NCBI GenBank assembly: GCA_017555585.1
Contig: JAFZGA010000003.1
Span: forward strand, 19,236 to 83,235
Reading direction: 5' to 3'
Length of the DNA: 64,000 nucleotides
Source of the DNA: Bacteroidaceae bacterium
GTDB taxonomy: Bacteria > Bacteroidota > Bacteroidia > Bacteroidales > Bacteroidaceae
The stretch's first letter is position 1; every line of letters starts with the position of its first letter. Below the pieces are notes generated by a model. The model was given only the letters and a program-made list of their open reading frames with translations, made no database searches and was not told the origin of the DNA. The position numbers and the translations under genes are program-made. Positions 1 to 10,279 of the stretch are shown here, one piece after another.

Positions 1-1
1 T

Positions 2-499
2 CTTGCTCAGGAGGCAAGTGTATTCCGTAAGATGACGGTCGAGGATAATATCGCTTCGGTTCTTGAACTTACCGGCAAATCAAAGGAGTACCAGAAGGAG
101 AAGTTGGAGAGTCTTATCGAAGAGTTCCGCTTGCAAAAGGTGCGCAAGAACTTGGGTGACCGCCTTTCCGGTGGCGAGAGACGACGTACAGAGATTGCGC
201 GATGTCTTGCGATCGATCCCAAATTCATTATGCTTGACGAGCCGTTTGCCGGTGTCGATCCTATTGCCGTTGAGGATATCCAATATATTGTATGGAAGTT
301 AAAGGACAAGAACATCGGAATTCTGATTACAGACCATAATGTGCAGGAGACACTCAGCATTACCGATAGGGCCTATCTGCTTTTTGAGGGCCGTATCCTC
401 TTCGAGGGAACTCCTGAGGTTCTTGCAGAAAATACTATAGTACGCGAGAAATATCTGGGTCGTGACTTTGTGCTGAGAAAACGTGAGTTCCAGCTTTGA
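2..499 (+). CDS. lptB: LPS export ABC transporter ATPase LptB (3' part)
   Basis: C-terminal two thirds of the cytoplasmic ATPase that powers lipopolysaccharide extraction through LptBFGC. The reading frame is open from the first base of the window ([17 protein letters not shown]), so the start and Walker A lie upstream. Visible motifs are the Q-loop region ([11 protein letters not shown]), an ABC signature LSGGERRR, Walker B FIMLDEP and the switch histidine in ITDHN. The signature followed by [11 protein letters not shown] is typical of LptB rather than other ABC ATPases. It is followed by a strong terminator, so it ends its transcription unit. Family call is firm; what precedes it cannot be seen. 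Confidence 0.93.
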   Translation, partial: LAQEASVFRKMTVEDNIASVLELTGKSKEYQKEKLESLIEEFRLQKVRKNLGDRLSGGERRRTEIARCLAIDPKFIMLDEPFAGVDPIAVEDIQYIVWKLKDKNIGILITDHNVQETLSITDRAYLLFEGRILFEGTPEVLAENTIVREKYLGRDFVLRKREFQL

Positions 500-518
500 T
501 GTCCGGTTTTTTAAATAA

Positions 519-566
519 TATGCGGGTTGTTGAATGTCATTTCAACAACTCGTTTTTCTTTTTTGT
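519..566 (+). terminator. Rho-independent terminator of lptB
   Basis: A 12-bp stem (523-534 with 541-552, one G-T pair) with a 6-nt loop is followed by a T-rich tract (553-564). It lies 24 nt after the lptB stop. Confidence 0.85.
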
Positions 567-640
567 TGTGTAGCTTTGTGCGTGTTTTACGCTGTTCTGT
601 TGTACTTTTTGTTTTTAAAACGAGTAAAAACGGCTTTTTT

Positions 641-673
641 TTTGAATATATCCATAAGAAATTGTAAATTTGC
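641..673 (+). promoter_or_regulatory. Promoter of tig
   Basis: TTTG at 641-644 (-33 box), a 20-nt spacer, then TAAATTTGC at 665-673 (-7 box TAnnTTTG). This matches the Bacteroidetes housekeeping promoter. The predicted transcript starts about 40 nt before the tig ATG. Confidence 0.7.
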
Positions 674-715
674 AATTCTAAATTCGGAGTAGAATAATAT
701 TTAATTTTTATATAA

Positions 716-2062
716 ATGGAAATTACACTTAAAAATCAGGACGCTACAAGCGCACGCCTCGTTGTGAATATCCAGGAGGCAGATTATTCAGCATTGGTTG
801 AAAAGCAGTTGAAGAACTTCCGTCAGAAGGCAAATATCCCTGGCTTCCGTCCAGGTATGGTGCCAATGGGCTTGATCAAGAAGCAGTATGGTACTGCTGT
901 AAAGGCCGAGGAGATCAACAAACTGTTGCAGACAAAGATATTTGAGTATATCAGAGAGAATAAGGTAGATATGCTTGGTGAGCCTCTTCCAATCGAGGAG
1001 CAGCAGGCCGGTATCAATATGGCTGAGGATAAGGAGTTCACTTTCGAGTTCGAAGTGGCTCTTGCACCTAAGTTCGAGGCCGTTCTTGATAAGAGCGATG
1101 CTCTTCCATACTATAGAATCGAGCCGACAAAGGAAATGATCGATGGTCAGGCAAATGCTTTCGCACAGCGTTGCGGTGAGTACAAGCAGGTTGAGGCATA
1201 TGAGAATGGTGACATGCTTAAGGGTACTTTGGCTGAGTCTGTAGAGGAAGGTGTCGTGGTACGTGAGGCTGTGATGATGCCATCATATATGAAGAATGAC
1301 GACCAGAAGGCTCTCTTTGCCGGTGCAAAGGTGAACGATGTTGTTACATTCAATCCTTCTGTAGCTTTCGATAACAATGAGGCTGAGTTGGCTTCACTTC
1401 TTAAGGTTGAGAAGAGCGAGGTTGCTGCTCACGCAGGTGAGTTTACTTTCACAATCTCTGAGATTACACGCTTTGTTGCAAGTGAAATCAATCAGAATGT
1501 GTTCGATGCGGCATTTGGTAAGGATGTTGTTAAGACAGAAGAGGAGTTCCGTGCCAAGATCGCAGAGCAGTTTGCTGGTCGTTTCGAGGTTGAGAGCGAT
1601 TACAAGCTTTTGATGGATGTACGTTCTTACTTGATGGAGAAGGTTGGTAAGCTCGAATTCAACGAGTCTATCTTGCGCCGTATCATGGATATGAATAAGG
1701 CTGAGGGTGCTGAAGCAGTAAGCGAGGAGGACTTCCAGAAGAGCCTTACAGAACTTTCATGGCATCTTATCAAGGAGCAGCTTGCCAAGAAGTTCGAAAT
1801 CAAGATCGATGACAACGATGTTCTTTCTGTAGCAAAGGATGCAACTCGTGATCAGTTCGCTCAGTATGGAATGGCAAATGTTCCTGAGGATTTGCTCGAG
1901 AACTATGCTAAGGAGATGCTCAAGCAGGACAAGACACGCGAGGCTCTTATCAACCGTGCTGTTGACGTGAAACTTATCCAGTCAATCAAGTCTGTTGTTA
2001 CTTTGAACGAGGAGACTGTTTCTGTTGAGGATTTCAACAAGAAAGTGTCAGAGAACGCTTAA
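716..2062 (+). CDS. tig: Trigger factor, ribosome-associated chaperone
   Basis: Cytoplasmic chaperone that binds at the ribosome exit tunnel and shields nascent chains. The 448-residue length is normal for Bacteroidetes trigger factors. The N-terminal ribosome-docking loop is recognisable near residues 43-55 as a GFR-x-GMVP motif (GFRxGxxP of the family), followed by KKQYG. The middle PPIase-like region is weakly conserved, as is usual in this phylum; the C-terminal half is acidic and helical. ATG at 716 is the first start after the predicted promoter. It is followed at 35 nt by clpP and then clpX, the classic tig-clpP-clpX order linking folding and ATP-dependent proteolysis. Confidence 0.95.
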   Translation: MEITLKNQDATSARLVVNIQEADYSALVEKQLKNFRQKANIPGFRPGMVPMGLIKKQYGTAVKAEEINKLLQTKIFEYIRENKVDMLGEPLPIEEQQAGINMAEDKEFTFEFEVALAPKFEAVLDKSDALPYYRIEPTKEMIDGQANAFAQRCGEYKQVEAYENGDMLKGTLAESVEEGVVVREAVMMPSYMKNDDQKALFAGAKVNDVVTFNPSVAFDNNEAELASLLKVEKSEVAAHAGEFTFTISEITRFVASEINQNVFDAAFGKDVVKTEEEFRAKIAEQFAGRFEVESDYKLLMDVRSYLMEKVGKLEFNESILRRIMDMNKAEGAEAVSEEDFQKSLTELSWHLIKEQLAKKFEIKIDDNDVLSVAKDATRDQFAQYGMANVPEDLLENYAKEMLKQDKTREALINRAVDVKLIQSIKSVVTLNEETVSVEDFNKKVSENA

Positions 2063-2097
2063 TATTATATAGTATAAAAAAATAAAGGTTTTGTTGT

Positions 2098-2766
2098 ATG
2101 GAGAGAGATGATTTTAGAAAATATGCAACCAAGCACCTTGGGATGAATAGTATGGTGCTTGACGGTGTTATCAAAGCGCAGTCGCAATATTTGAACCCAT
2201 ATATCCTTGAGGAAAGACAACTGAATGTTACTCAGATGGACGTTTTCTCACGTTTGATGATGGATAGAATCATCTTCCTCGGTACACAAATCGACGATTA
2301 TACAGCAAACACCCTTCAGGCGCAGCTGTTGTATCTGGACTCTGTGGATAGCGGAAAGGATATCTCTATCTATATAAACTCTCCCGGTGGCTCGGTATAT
2401 GCCGGTCTTGGTATTTATGATACAATGCAGTTCATCTCGAGCGATGTGGCAACAATATGTACAGGTATGGCTGCGAGCATGGCGGCTGTGCTTCTTGTTG
2501 CCGGTGCTGAGGGTAAACGTTCTGCTCTTACACATAGCCGAGTGATGATACATCAGCCACTCGGTGGTGTGCAAGGTCAAGCAAGCGATATTGAAATTAC
2601 CGCGCGCGAAATACAGAAGCTTAAGACAGAACTTTACACAATTATCTCAGATCATAGCAAGCAGCCTTTTGACAAGGTATGGGCCGATAGCGACCGTGAC
2701 TATTGGATGACAGCTCTTGAAGCAAAAGAGTATGGTATGATTGATAATGTGCTTATCCGTAAATAA
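2098..2766 (+). CDS. clpP: ATP-dependent Clp protease proteolytic subunit
   Basis: Serine peptidase that forms the tetradecameric chamber degrading substrates fed by ClpX. The catalytic triad can be read directly: Ser127 in GMAAS, His152 in VMIHQP and Asp201 in the SDRDYWM segment. The INSPGGS oxyanion region (about residues 93-99) is intact. At 222 residues it has a somewhat extended N-terminus (about 30 residues) relative to E. coli ClpP, which may be a propeptide. It sits 35 nt after tig and 9 nt before clpX, consistent with one operon. Confidence 0.97.
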   Translation: MERDDFRKYATKHLGMNSMVLDGVIKAQSQYLNPYILEERQLNVTQMDVFSRLMMDRIIFLGTQIDDYTANTLQAQLLYLDSVDSGKDISIYINSPGGSVYAGLGIYDTMQFISSDVATICTGMAASMAAVLLVAGAEGKRSALTHSRVMIHQPLGGVQGQASDIEITAREIQKLKTELYTIISDHSKQPFDKVWADSDRDYWMTALEAKEYGMIDNVLIRK

Positions 2767-2775
2767 CATTTTGTA

Positions 2776-3996
2776 ATGGCAGAGAAGGGTAAGAAACGTT
2801 GTAGTTTTTGTGGTAGGACCGAAGAGCAGGTAGCTTTGCTGATGACCGGTATGACCGGTTATATATGCAACGATTGTGTTGAGCAGGCTCATGCAATCCT
2901 GCGTGAAGAGTCTCTTTTGCCAAAAAGTGACATTGAAATGACAGAGTTGCCGAAACCAAAAGAGATCAAAGCATTCCTTGATGAATATGTCATTGGACAG
3001 GATGAGGCAAAGTGCGCATTGGCGGTTTCTGTGTATAACCATTATAAACGTCTCATGCAACGTGACGCATGTGATGATGTTGAGATAGAAAAGAGCAATA
3101 TCATTATGGTTGGCAGTACAGGTACAGGAAAAACGTTGCTTGCCCGTACCATCGCCCGCCTTTTGAAAGTTCCTTTTACTATCGTCGATGCTACAGTGTT
3201 GACCGAGGCCGGATATGTGGGTGAGGATATTGAAAGTATCCTTACACGTCTGTTACAGGTTGCCGATTACAATGTTGAGGAAGCAGAACGTGGTATAGTC
3301 TTTATTGATGAGATTGACAAGATTGCACGTAAAAGCGATAACCCTTCTATAACCCGTGATGTAAGCGGAGAAGGTGTTCAGCAAGGATTATTGAAACTTC
3401 TTGAGGGTTCTATTGTGAATGTGCCCCCTCAGGGTGGACGTAAACATCCTGATCAGAAGATGATACCTGTCAATACGAAGCATATATTGTTCATATGCGG
3501 CGGGGCTTTTGATGGTATCGAGAAAAAGATTGCCCAGCGTCTGAATACCCATGTTGTCGGCTATAATTCGGTGCAGAACAGCAAACAGGTTGATAAAAGC
3601 GACATGATGCGCTATATTGCACCACAGGATCTGCGCTCGTTCGGTCTTATCCCGGAAATTGTGGGCCGTTTGCCTATATTGACCTCATTGCGTCCTCTTG
3701 ATCGTGAAACATTGCGTAACATCCTTACAGAACCGAAGAATTCTTTGGTAAAGCAGTATATCAGGCTGATGGAGATGGATGGTGTAGAGCTTACCTTTGA
3801 GCCTGAAACACTTGACTACATTGTTGATACAGCTGTGGAATATAAGCTTGGTGCACGAGGCTTGCGCTCGATTGTCGAGACAATAATGATGGAAAAGATG
3901 TTTGATGTTCCGTCAAGCGGTGTGAAAACCTGCAAAATTACCAAAGAGTACGCCAAGAAGCAGATAGAAAAAAGTACTTCTATTGCCGGTGCATGA
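2776..3996 (+). CDS. clpX: ATP-dependent Clp protease ATP-binding subunit ClpX
   Basis: AAA+ unfoldase that recognises and translocates substrates into ClpP. The N-terminal zinc-binding domain has Cys9, Cys12, Cys31 and Cys34. Walker A GSTGTGKT is at 113-120, the pore loop GYVGED near 146-151, and Walker B VFIDEID at 175-181. A sensor/arginine-finger region with [10 protein letters not shown] follows at 194-203. Length (406 residues) is normal. Only 9 nt separate it from clpP, and a hairpin terminator follows, so tig-clpP-clpX probably form one transcription unit. Confidence 0.97.
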   Translation: MAEKGKKRCSFCGRTEEQVALLMTGMTGYICNDCVEQAHAILREESLLPKSDIEMTELPKPKEIKAFLDEYVIGQDEAKCALAVSVYNHYKRLMQRDACDDVEIEKSNIIMVGSTGTGKTLLARTIARLLKVPFTIVDATVLTEAGYVGEDIESILTRLLQVADYNVEEAERGIVFIDEIDKIARKSDNPSITRDVSGEGVQQGLLKLLEGSIVNVPPQGGRKHPDQKMIPVNTKHILFICGGAFDGIEKKIAQRLNTHVVGYNSVQNSKQVDKSDMMRYIAPQDLRSFGLIPEIVGRLPILTSLRPLDRETLRNILTEPKNSLVKQYIRLMEMDGVELTFEPETLDYIVDTAVEYKLGARGLRSIVETIMMEKMFDVPSSGVKTCKITKEYAKKQIEKSTSIAGA

Positions 3997-4016
3997 CAAC
4001 GGATTTTATATAGATG

Positions 4017-4050
4017 AAAAAACCTTTCAATGCGAAAGGTTTTTTTATTT
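4017..4050 (+). terminator. Rho-independent terminator of the tig-clpP-clpX operon
   Basis: A perfect 8-bp stem (4021-4028 with 4034-4041) with a 5-nt loop is followed by a run of T to 4047. It begins about 20 nt after the clpX stop. Confidence 0.88.
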
Positions 4051-4113
4051 ATAGGTGTTGGTATGGCCGTTGGAGTGAAATTATATATTTTCTAAAAATA
4101 TATTTGAAAAAAG

Positions 4114-4145
4114 TTGTGTGTTTTATCGATATATTTATAACTTTG
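4114..4145 (+). promoter_or_regulatory. Promoter of recQ
   Basis: TAACTTTG at 4138-4145 matches the -7 box. TTGTG at 4114-4118 is an acceptable -33 box. The predicted start of transcription (about 4152) leaves almost no leader for the GTG at 4157, which favours the ATG at 4169 as the recQ start. Confidence 0.55.
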
Positions 4146-4168
4146 TTATCAAATAGGTGTACTGTAAA

Positions 4169-6343
4169 ATGACAAAGAAGTGCAATTTGACGGAAATTCT
4201 GAAAGAGAATTTCGGTTTTGATACGTTTAAAGGGGATCAAGAAGCTGTCATTAAGAACTTGTTTGAAGGAAATGATGCTTTTGTTCTTATGCCGACAGGT
4301 GGTGGCAAGTCATTGTGCTACCAGTTGCCGTCGCTTGTTATGGAAGGTACTGCGATAGTGATATCGCCACTGATTGCATTGATGAAAAATCAGGTTGATG
4401 CAATCAGGAATCTCAATGAAGAGGATGGAGTTGCCCATTTTTTAAATTCTTCTCTTACTAGGCAGGCAATTGATATTGTAAAGGAAGATGTCCTTTCCGG
4501 TAAAACAAAATTGCTTTATGTAGCTCCTGAATCTTTGACAAAGGAAGAAAATGTCGAGTTCCTGAAAAGCATAAAAATATCGTTCTATGCTATAGATGAG
4601 GCTCACTGTATATCGGAATGGGGACATGATTTTCGTCCTGAATATCGTCGCATACGCCCTATAATAAACGAGCTTGGCAAGGCGCCTATAATTGCTTTGA
4701 CTGCCACAGCTACAACAAAGGTGCGTGATGATATCAAGAAGAATCTTGGAATTCAAGATGCTCCTGATTTCAAGTCTTCTTTTAACCGTCCAAATCTTTA
4801 TTATGAGGTACGCCCAAAGACAAAGGACGTTGATAAGGAGATAATAAAATACATTAAGGCCAATCCGGGAAAATCGGGTATTATATATTGCTTGAGTCGT
4901 AAAAAAGTAGAGGAACTTGCCGAAATATTGCAGGCAAACGAGATACTTGCGAAACCATATCATGCCGGAATGGATTCAGCTATGCGCTCGCAGACTCAAG
5001 ATGATTTTATTATGGAAAAGATAGATGTTATCGTTGCCACGATAGCATTTGGAATGGGTATAGACAAACCGGATGTTCGTTATGTAATACACTATGATAT
5101 CCCTAAGAGCCTCGAAGGTTACTATCAGGAGACCGGTCGTGCCGGTCGAGATGGTGGTGAGGGACAATGTATTACATTCTACAACAACAAGGATTTGCAG
5201 AAATTGGAGAAATTCCTTGAGGGCAAACCTCTTGCCGAGCAGTATATCGGACGGCAGTTGTTGTATGAAACAACAGCATATGCGGAATCTGCTGTTTGTC
5301 GCAGAAAATTATTGTTACATTATTTTGGAGAGAAATACGACGTGGAAAACTGTGGAAATTGTGACAACTGCCAATCTCCTAAAAAACAGGTGGAGGCAAA
5401 AGAATTGCTGGAAACTGTTATAGAAACAGTTCTTGCTATTAAAGAGAATTTTAAGGTAGAATATATAATAGATGTTCTCCTTGGTAAAGAAACCGCAGAC
5501 ATAATCTCTCATAAGCACGACGAACTCGAGTGTTTCGGTTGTGGTGATGATGAGGATGCAAAGCGTTGGAATGCCGTTGTGCGCCAAGCGCTTATTGCAG
5601 GTTATCTTGATAAGGATGTTGAGAATTACGGTATAATAAAGGTAACAAAGGCCGGTAAGGATTTCTTGAAAAAGCCAGTATCTTTCAAGATTGTCGAAGA
5701 TAGGGATTATGATGAGGAGGAGACTGTGATACAGACAGGGAACTCGTTTGCAGTTGATCCTGAACTGTATGCCATGTTGAAAAATCTTAGAAAGAAACTT
5801 TCAAAGCAACTTGAATTGCCTCCTTATGTAATATTCCAGGATCCCTCACTTGAGGCTATGGCAACTACATATCCTATAACGATCGAAGAGATGAAGAATA
5901 TCCCAGGCGTTGGTGAAGGTAAAGCCAAACGCTATGGCGAGGAGTTCTGCGCTCTGATCAAGCGTCATTGCGAAGAGAATGAAATAGACCGTCCCGAGGA
6001 TATACGTATAAGAACAGTTGCCAACAAGTCGAAACTGAAGGTTGCCATAATCAATGCTATCGACCGCAAGATTGCGCTTGATGACCTTGCAATAAGTAAA
6101 GGTGTTGAGTTTGACGAATTGTTAGACGATATCGAATCTATCGTTTACTCGGGAACCAAACTGAATATTGACTATTTCCTTGAGGAGATACTTGATGAAG
6201 AGAATCTTTGTGAAATCTATGATTACTTCAAGAATTCAGATACGGACAATATTGATATTGCGATAGAGGAACTCGGAGGTGAATATAGTGAAGAGGAGAT
6301 ACGTCTTGTGCGTGTTAAATTCATATCAGAAATGGGAAATTAA
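4169..6343 (+). CDS. recQ: ATP-dependent DNA helicase RecQ
   Basis: 3'-5' SF2 helicase that processes stalled forks and recombination intermediates. Helicase motifs are complete: MPTGGGKS (41-48), DEAH (143-146), TATATTKVRDD, and GMGIDKPDVR followed by the YYQETGRAGRDG motif VI. The zinc-binding RecQ-Ct subdomain has Cys377, Cys395, Cys398 and Cys401. A winged-helix region and an HRDC-type region follow, and the C-terminal extension gives 724 residues, longer than E. coli RecQ but usual in Bacteroidales. An in-frame GTG 12 nt upstream would add MYCK; the ATG is preferred because of the promoter position. Confidence 0.95.
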   Translation: MTKKCNLTEILKENFGFDTFKGDQEAVIKNLFEGNDAFVLMPTGGGKSLCYQLPSLVMEGTAIVISPLIALMKNQVDAIRNLNEEDGVAHFLNSSLTRQAIDIVKEDVLSGKTKLLYVAPESLTKEENVEFLKSIKISFYAIDEAHCISEWGHDFRPEYRRIRPIINELGKAPIIALTATATTKVRDDIKKNLGIQDAPDFKSSFNRPNLYYEVRPKTKDVDKEIIKYIKANPGKSGIIYCLSRKKVEELAEILQANEILAKPYHAGMDSAMRSQTQDDFIMEKIDVIVATIAFGMGIDKPDVRYVIHYDIPKSLEGYYQETGRAGRDGGEGQCITFYNNKDLQKLEKFLEGKPLAEQYIGRQLLYETTAYAESAVCRRKLLLHYFGEKYDVENCGNCDNCQSPKKQVEAKELLETVIETVLAIKENFKVEYIIDVLLGKETADIISHKHDELECFGCGDDEDAKRWNAVVRQALIAGYLDKDVENYGIIKVTKAGKDFLKKPVSFKIVEDRDYDEEETVIQTGNSFAVDPELYAMLKNLRKKLSKQLELPPYVIFQDPSLEAMATTYPITIEEMKNIPGVGEGKAKRYGEEFCALIKRHCEENEIDRPEDIRIRTVANKSKLKVAIINAIDRKIALDDLAISKGVEFDELLDDIESIVYSGTKLNIDYFLEEILDEENLCEIYDYFKNSDTDNIDIAIEELGGEYSEEEIRLVRVKFISEMGN

Positions 6344-6359
6344 AATATAATTATTATAG

Positions 6360-7844
<1,485 letters not shown>

Positions 7845-7851
7845 TAGACGT

Positions 7852-9270
7852 ATGAGAAGATTGTATACATTTCTACTATCTTTGGTTACAGTAGCGGGTC
7901 TGTCTGCACAGATGGCAGACGACCCGGTGCTTATGACCATAAATGGCAAGAAAATTCTACGTTCCGAGTTTGAATATGCTTTCAACAAGAACCGTGGAAA
8001 TATCAGCGACAGTACTATGACTGCTGAGGATTACCTTCAGATGTATATCGATTTCAAGTTGAAGGTTGCCGAGGCCGAAGCGTTGAAGCTTGATACGCTT
8101 ACATCTTTTAAAGAGGAATACGCAAAAGATCGCAGTCAGCTTGCAGAGAGTTATCTGACCGATCCGGATTACGTAAATGAAGAGGCGTATAAAATATATG
8201 CAAAAGACTCTGTTACAATCGGAAAAGACGGCTTTGTAAAGGTTGCGCATCTCTTTTTCCCGGCAAATCAGAAGGCCGATGTGGCAACAGTAGAGGCTTC
8301 CAAGGCGAAAGCTGATTCTGCGTATGCAATGCTATTGGCCGGTGCCTCTTTTGAGGATGTTGCAATCCGCTATTCAATTCCAAAGCAGACACTGCAACCT
8401 TTTGAGATTATAAAAGGTCAGGCCTATAAGGAGTTCGAGACAGTAGCTTATACGTTGAAGGATGGTGAATGTTCAGCACCGTTCGAGTCACCTGCCGGTT
8501 TTCATGTGGTAAGACGTTTTTCATCACGTCCATTCGGAAGTTTTGATGAATATCGTCCTGCAATAATCAAGATGCTTGAAAGAGAGAATATCCAGTTGCG
8601 TGCAAGAATGAAAAGAGGTTTTGATCTTGCTGAGGAATTCGGAGGCAATATGACACCTCAGGAAGCACTTGCACGTGAAGATAGCCTGCTTGAGAGCAAA
8701 TATCCTGAATTCGGCAACCTCATGCGCGAGTATTACGAGGGTTTGCTTTTCTTCGAGGTCTCTACAAGAGAGGTCTGGGATAAGGCTCTTGCCGATGAAG
8801 AAGGTTTGAACAGCTTCTTTGAGAAGAACAGAAAGAAATATCTGTTCGACTCCCCTCGCTATCGTGGTGCTGTGGTACATGCCAATTCTCAAGAGAATCT
8901 TGACATGATAAAAAACATGTTGGCAGGAAAACACTTCGATGAGTATAAGGCTGTTGTTGAGGAGAATCTTCCTGAGGATTCGGTTCGTGTTGTCCGTGTC
9001 GAGATAGGACTGTTCGCTGCAGGTGACAATGCTTGGGTTGACAAGTACGTTTTCAACCAGGGTGTCGGTGGCGAATACCGTAAAGGCTATGCCTATGTTG
9101 ATGTCGTGGGTACAGTGATTGATGCGCCTGAAACATATAAGGATGTAAAGGGTGCCGTGCAGAATGATTACCAGAAGCATCTTGAAAATAAGTGGGTAAA
9201 GCAATTGCGTAAGAAATATAAAGTTAATGTAAAGAAGAAGGTTTTAAAAACAGTTAATAATCATAACTGA
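7852..9270 (+). CDS. Periplasmic parvulin-type peptidyl-prolyl isomerase
   Basis: Secreted folding factor of the PpiC/parvulin family, probably acting on envelope proteins. The start was set at ATG 7852, which gives a clean signal peptide (MRRLYTFLLSLVTVAGLSAQ). The open frame reaches upstream into guaB, but that part lacks any signal character. A SurA-like helical N-terminal segment is followed by a parvulin domain (about residues 120-230) with the GFVKVAHLFF entry strand, the LLAGASFEDVAIRYS helix and the SPAGFHVVRR exit strand. The C-terminal part is a second, diverged rotamase-like region. It is the first of three consecutive genes of this kind. Confidence 0.85.
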   Translation: MRRLYTFLLSLVTVAGLSAQMADDPVLMTINGKKILRSEFEYAFNKNRGNISDSTMTAEDYLQMYIDFKLKVAEAEALKLDTLTSFKEEYAKDRSQLAESYLTDPDYVNEEAYKIYAKDSVTIGKDGFVKVAHLFFPANQKADVATVEASKAKADSAYAMLLAGASFEDVAIRYSIPKQTLQPFEIIKGQAYKEFETVAYTLKDGECSAPFESPAGFHVVRRFSSRPFGSFDEYRPAIIKMLERENIQLRARMKRGFDLAEEFGGNMTPQEALAREDSLLESKYPEFGNLMREYYEGLLFFEVSTREVWDKALADEEGLNSFFEKNRKKYLFDSPRYRGAVVHANSQENLDMIKNMLAGKHFDEYKAVVEENLPEDSVRVVRVEIGLFAAGDNAWVDKYVFNQGVGGEYRKGYAYVDVVGTVIDAPETYKDVKGAVQNDYQKHLENKWVKQLRKKYKVNVKKKVLKTVNNHN

Positions 9271-9295
9271 TTCTCTCTTTTTCTCCATTATTTTG

Positions 9296-9375
9296 TATCT
9301 TCGCAAAAAACTGCGGATATATAATATACTCGCTATATGGCGAGTATGTTATTTTATTTGTTTTTATAATCTTTG
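9296..9375 (+). promoter_or_regulatory. Candidate promoter and leader hairpin before the SurA-like lipoprotein gene
   Basis: TATCTTCG at 9296-9303 is a -7 box variant seen at several genes in this window. Downstream, 9326-9333 and 9340-9347 form an 8-bp stem with a 6-nt loop, followed by a T-rich stretch (9348-9365). The hairpin could terminate part of the guaB-PPIase transcript or structure the leader of the next gene. TTTG at 9372-9375 could belong to a second, weaker -7 box. Confidence 0.4.
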
Positions 9376-9393
9376 TATACAGGATTTTGCCCT

Positions 9394-10245
9394 ATGCTCG
9401 GTAAATGCAACATTTTTTTTGCTCTTTTGTCTTTCGTGCTGTTGCTTGGCTGCAATGGTGAGGATCTTCATAAGGGACGAATACCTGTTGCGTCTATCGA
9501 TGGTTCCTATCTGTACAAGGATGAAGTGGAGTTGATGTATGCAATTTATGGACATGGAGTCGACAGTGCCCGTTTTATAAGCGACTATATAGAGCGTTGG
9601 GCTATAGAACATCTGTTTTATGACAAGGCGTCGGAAAATGTAGCTTCTACTGTCGATATAGAAAGCATGGTTGAGAAGTATCGTCGTGGTCTCATCCTTA
9701 GCATATATCAGGACGGTTTGGTTAACCAACAGCTTGTATCAGATATATCCAATGATGATATAAAGCAGTTTTATGATGAAAACGGGCACATGTTTGAGGC
9801 AGAAGAGCCTATGTTCAAGGGGCTGCTCTTGAAAGTTGCGGACAAATCACCTGGTATGGGCAAATTACGTTCCTGGTGTATGAGACGCAATAGCGAGGAT
9901 CTTGAACTTATTGAAAAATACAGTCTTGCCAATTCTGCTTTCTATGATGCCTTTTTTGAAGAGTGGCGTACTGTCTCCGAAATGTCAGGCCAGACACCTT
10001 TGACTGAATATCAGTTGAATGAGCGCTTGAAGAAAAAGGAGACTATTGAGTTCAAGCATGGTGGATATACCTATTTTGTAAGTGCAGACTCTTTAATACA
10101 GAAAGGTGATATAAAGCCGATAGAAATGGTCGTTCCTGAAATAAAGGAATTGCTTGTCAATTCAAGGAGAGCCGGTTTTATAAAAGAGAAGAAACGCTCT
10201 TTGTATAACGAGGCTTTTGAAAGGGGCAAGATTATAATATTTTGA
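9394..10245 (+). CDS. SurA-like lipoprotein of the parvulin cluster
   Basis: A predicted lipoprotein of 283 residues. ATG at 9394 gives a type II signal peptide ending in the lipobox LLLGC, followed by NGED. The body (IDGSYLYKDEVELMYAIYG, then long amphipathic helices and ISNDDIKQFYDENG) resembles the chaperone portion of SurA/PrsA. I see no well-formed parvulin active-site pattern. It lies between two clear parvulin-family genes, and the same trio is commonly seen together in Bacteroidales, so a role in outer-membrane protein biogenesis is inferred. Enzymatic isomerase activity is doubtful. Confidence 0.7.
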   Translation: MLGKCNIFFALLSFVLLLGCNGEDLHKGRIPVASIDGSYLYKDEVELMYAIYGHGVDSARFISDYIERWAIEHLFYDKASENVASTVDIESMVEKYRRGLILSIYQDGLVNQQLVSDISNDDIKQFYDENGHMFEAEEPMFKGLLLKVADKSPGMGKLRSWCMRRNSEDLELIEKYSLANSAFYDAFFEEWRTVSEMSGQTPLTEYQLNERLKKKETIEFKHGGYTYFVSADSLIQKGDIKPIEMVVPEIKELLVNSRRAGFIKEKKRSLYNEAFERGKIIIF

Positions 10246-10279
10246 AAATGTGCCATATAGGCATTGTAAATATAAAAGT

